The translations under genes were made by a program, and so were the position numbers. 64,000 nucleotides of DNA, from positions 620,001 through 684,000 of the forward strand of contig NW_027480493.1 of NCBI RefSeq assembly GCF_051401765.1. Direction: 5' to 3'. Positions within the stretch are counted from its first letter, which is position 1, and the number at the start of each line of letters is the position of its first letter. Positions 63,895-64,000 of this stretch are shown here, in pieces. This stretch comes from Calliopsis andreniformis. Taxonomy: Eukaryota; Arthropoda; Insecta; Hymenoptera; Andrenidae. The notes beneath the pieces are model-generated. The model worked only from the letters and a program-made list of their open reading frames with translations, was not told where the DNA came from and did not search any database.

Positions 63895-64000
63895 GAATAT
63901 TGGGGGTTCAGGATTGTGGATTCAGGATTGAGGTTTGAGGACTGAGGATTGAGGATTGAGGATTGAAGATTGAGGATTGGGTGTTGAGGATTGAAGAATG

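Larger units (their letters stand above)
1..64000. repeat. Heptanucleotide satellite array (GAGGATT)n filling the window
   Basis: The sequence is a head-to-tail array of GAGGATT (TTGAGGA in another rotation), from the first to the last base. Common one-step variants are GAAGATT, GAGTATT, GAGGACT, GAGAATT, GAGGGTT, GAGGTTT, GACGATT, CAGGATT and GAGCATT. The register is kept over long distances; breaks are mostly single-base losses such as GAGGAT before GAGGGCT, or GAAGATT followed by AAGATT. All units lie in the same orientation; I saw no inverted block. The consensus has no C on the + strand. The array runs off both ends, so its true length is unknown. Function is unknown; satellite DNA is the best class. 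No unique flanking DNA is present to identify the host. Confidence 0.99.
56642..64000. repeat. Right domain: paired VI/VII modules and module B
   Basis: This stretch contains VI/VII module pairs at 57260, 59734 and 63524, B copies at 56770, 59237 and 63048, and one subtype V at 61558. Its last 1.1 kb repeats its first 1.1 kb. The array continues past the window end. Confidence 0.8.
62920..64000 (+). repeat. Segmental duplication 11, copy b (cut by window end)
   Basis: Copy of 56642 onward; still matching at the last base, so it extends beyond the window. Confidence 0.85.

Noticed and set aside
1..64000. GAGG every 7 bp as ribosome binding sites on the + strand
   Set aside because: All + frames are closed by TGA every 21 bp, so the match is a by-product of the repeat.
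1..64000. Cyanobacterial-type short heptanucleotide repeats (STRR)
   Set aside because: Those are heptamer arrays in intergenic DNA but of limited length and, as far as I know, different consensus. This array exceeds 64 kb and has no adjacent genes, so the comparison does not identify the host.

Overview
The whole 64 kb window is one uninterrupted tandem array of a 7-bp unit, GAGGATT on the + strand (any rotation, e.g. TTGAGGA; TCCTCAA on the - strand). I found no recognisable gene, tRNA, rRNA, transposon, CRISPR array or other unique DNA. Every stretch, including the parts that look different, can still be cut into heptads with only occasional 6- or 8-bp units. Orientation never flips. The + strand unit has 3 G, 2 A, 2 T and no C, so the strand asymmetry is extreme and nearly every C is a mutated position. 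This looks like satellite DNA, most plausibly from a eukaryotic heterochromatic, subtelomeric or centromere-adjacent block. Nothing in the window fixes the species, and a bacterial source is not formally excluded.

The array has higher-order structure. Two diverged heptad strings recur as blocks: module A (21 heptads, 147 bp; 51 full copies and one divergent relative) and module B (about 238 bp; 12 copies plus about 11 tail-only copies). A third short block (C) marks many intervals. Module A has subtypes that are spatially sorted. Subtypes I-IV fill 0-20.8 kb and an island at 54.4-56.6 kb. Subtypes V and Va occur mainly from 32 kb onward. Subtypes VI and VII, often paired exactly 224 bp apart, are found only beyond 28 kb. 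The interval 20.8-28.06 kb has no module A and is dominated by module B.

Large near-identical duplications, about 1.2 to 4.5 kb each, are layered on this. Offsets are about 1.57, 1.59, 1.84, 2.60, 5.82, 8.02, 8.92, 9.19 and 15.32 kb. Their edges form mosaic junctions, for example near 25.7, 35.05, 39.55, 43.31 and 62.9 kb. Hybrid A modules look like products of unequal exchange inside paired modules. The simplest history is repeated unequal crossover or replication-based amplification of an ancestral heptad array; assembly error in such DNA must also be considered.

Many long open frames (up to 1012 codons) exist on the - strand only. I judge them non-coding: the perfect unit has no stop in any - frame and encodes the same heptapeptide (SSILNPQ, permuted) in all three. 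On the + strand it places TGA in every frame each 21 bp. The conserved modules are also read in different frames in different or overlapping open frames, so the DNA is conserved but the protein frame is not.
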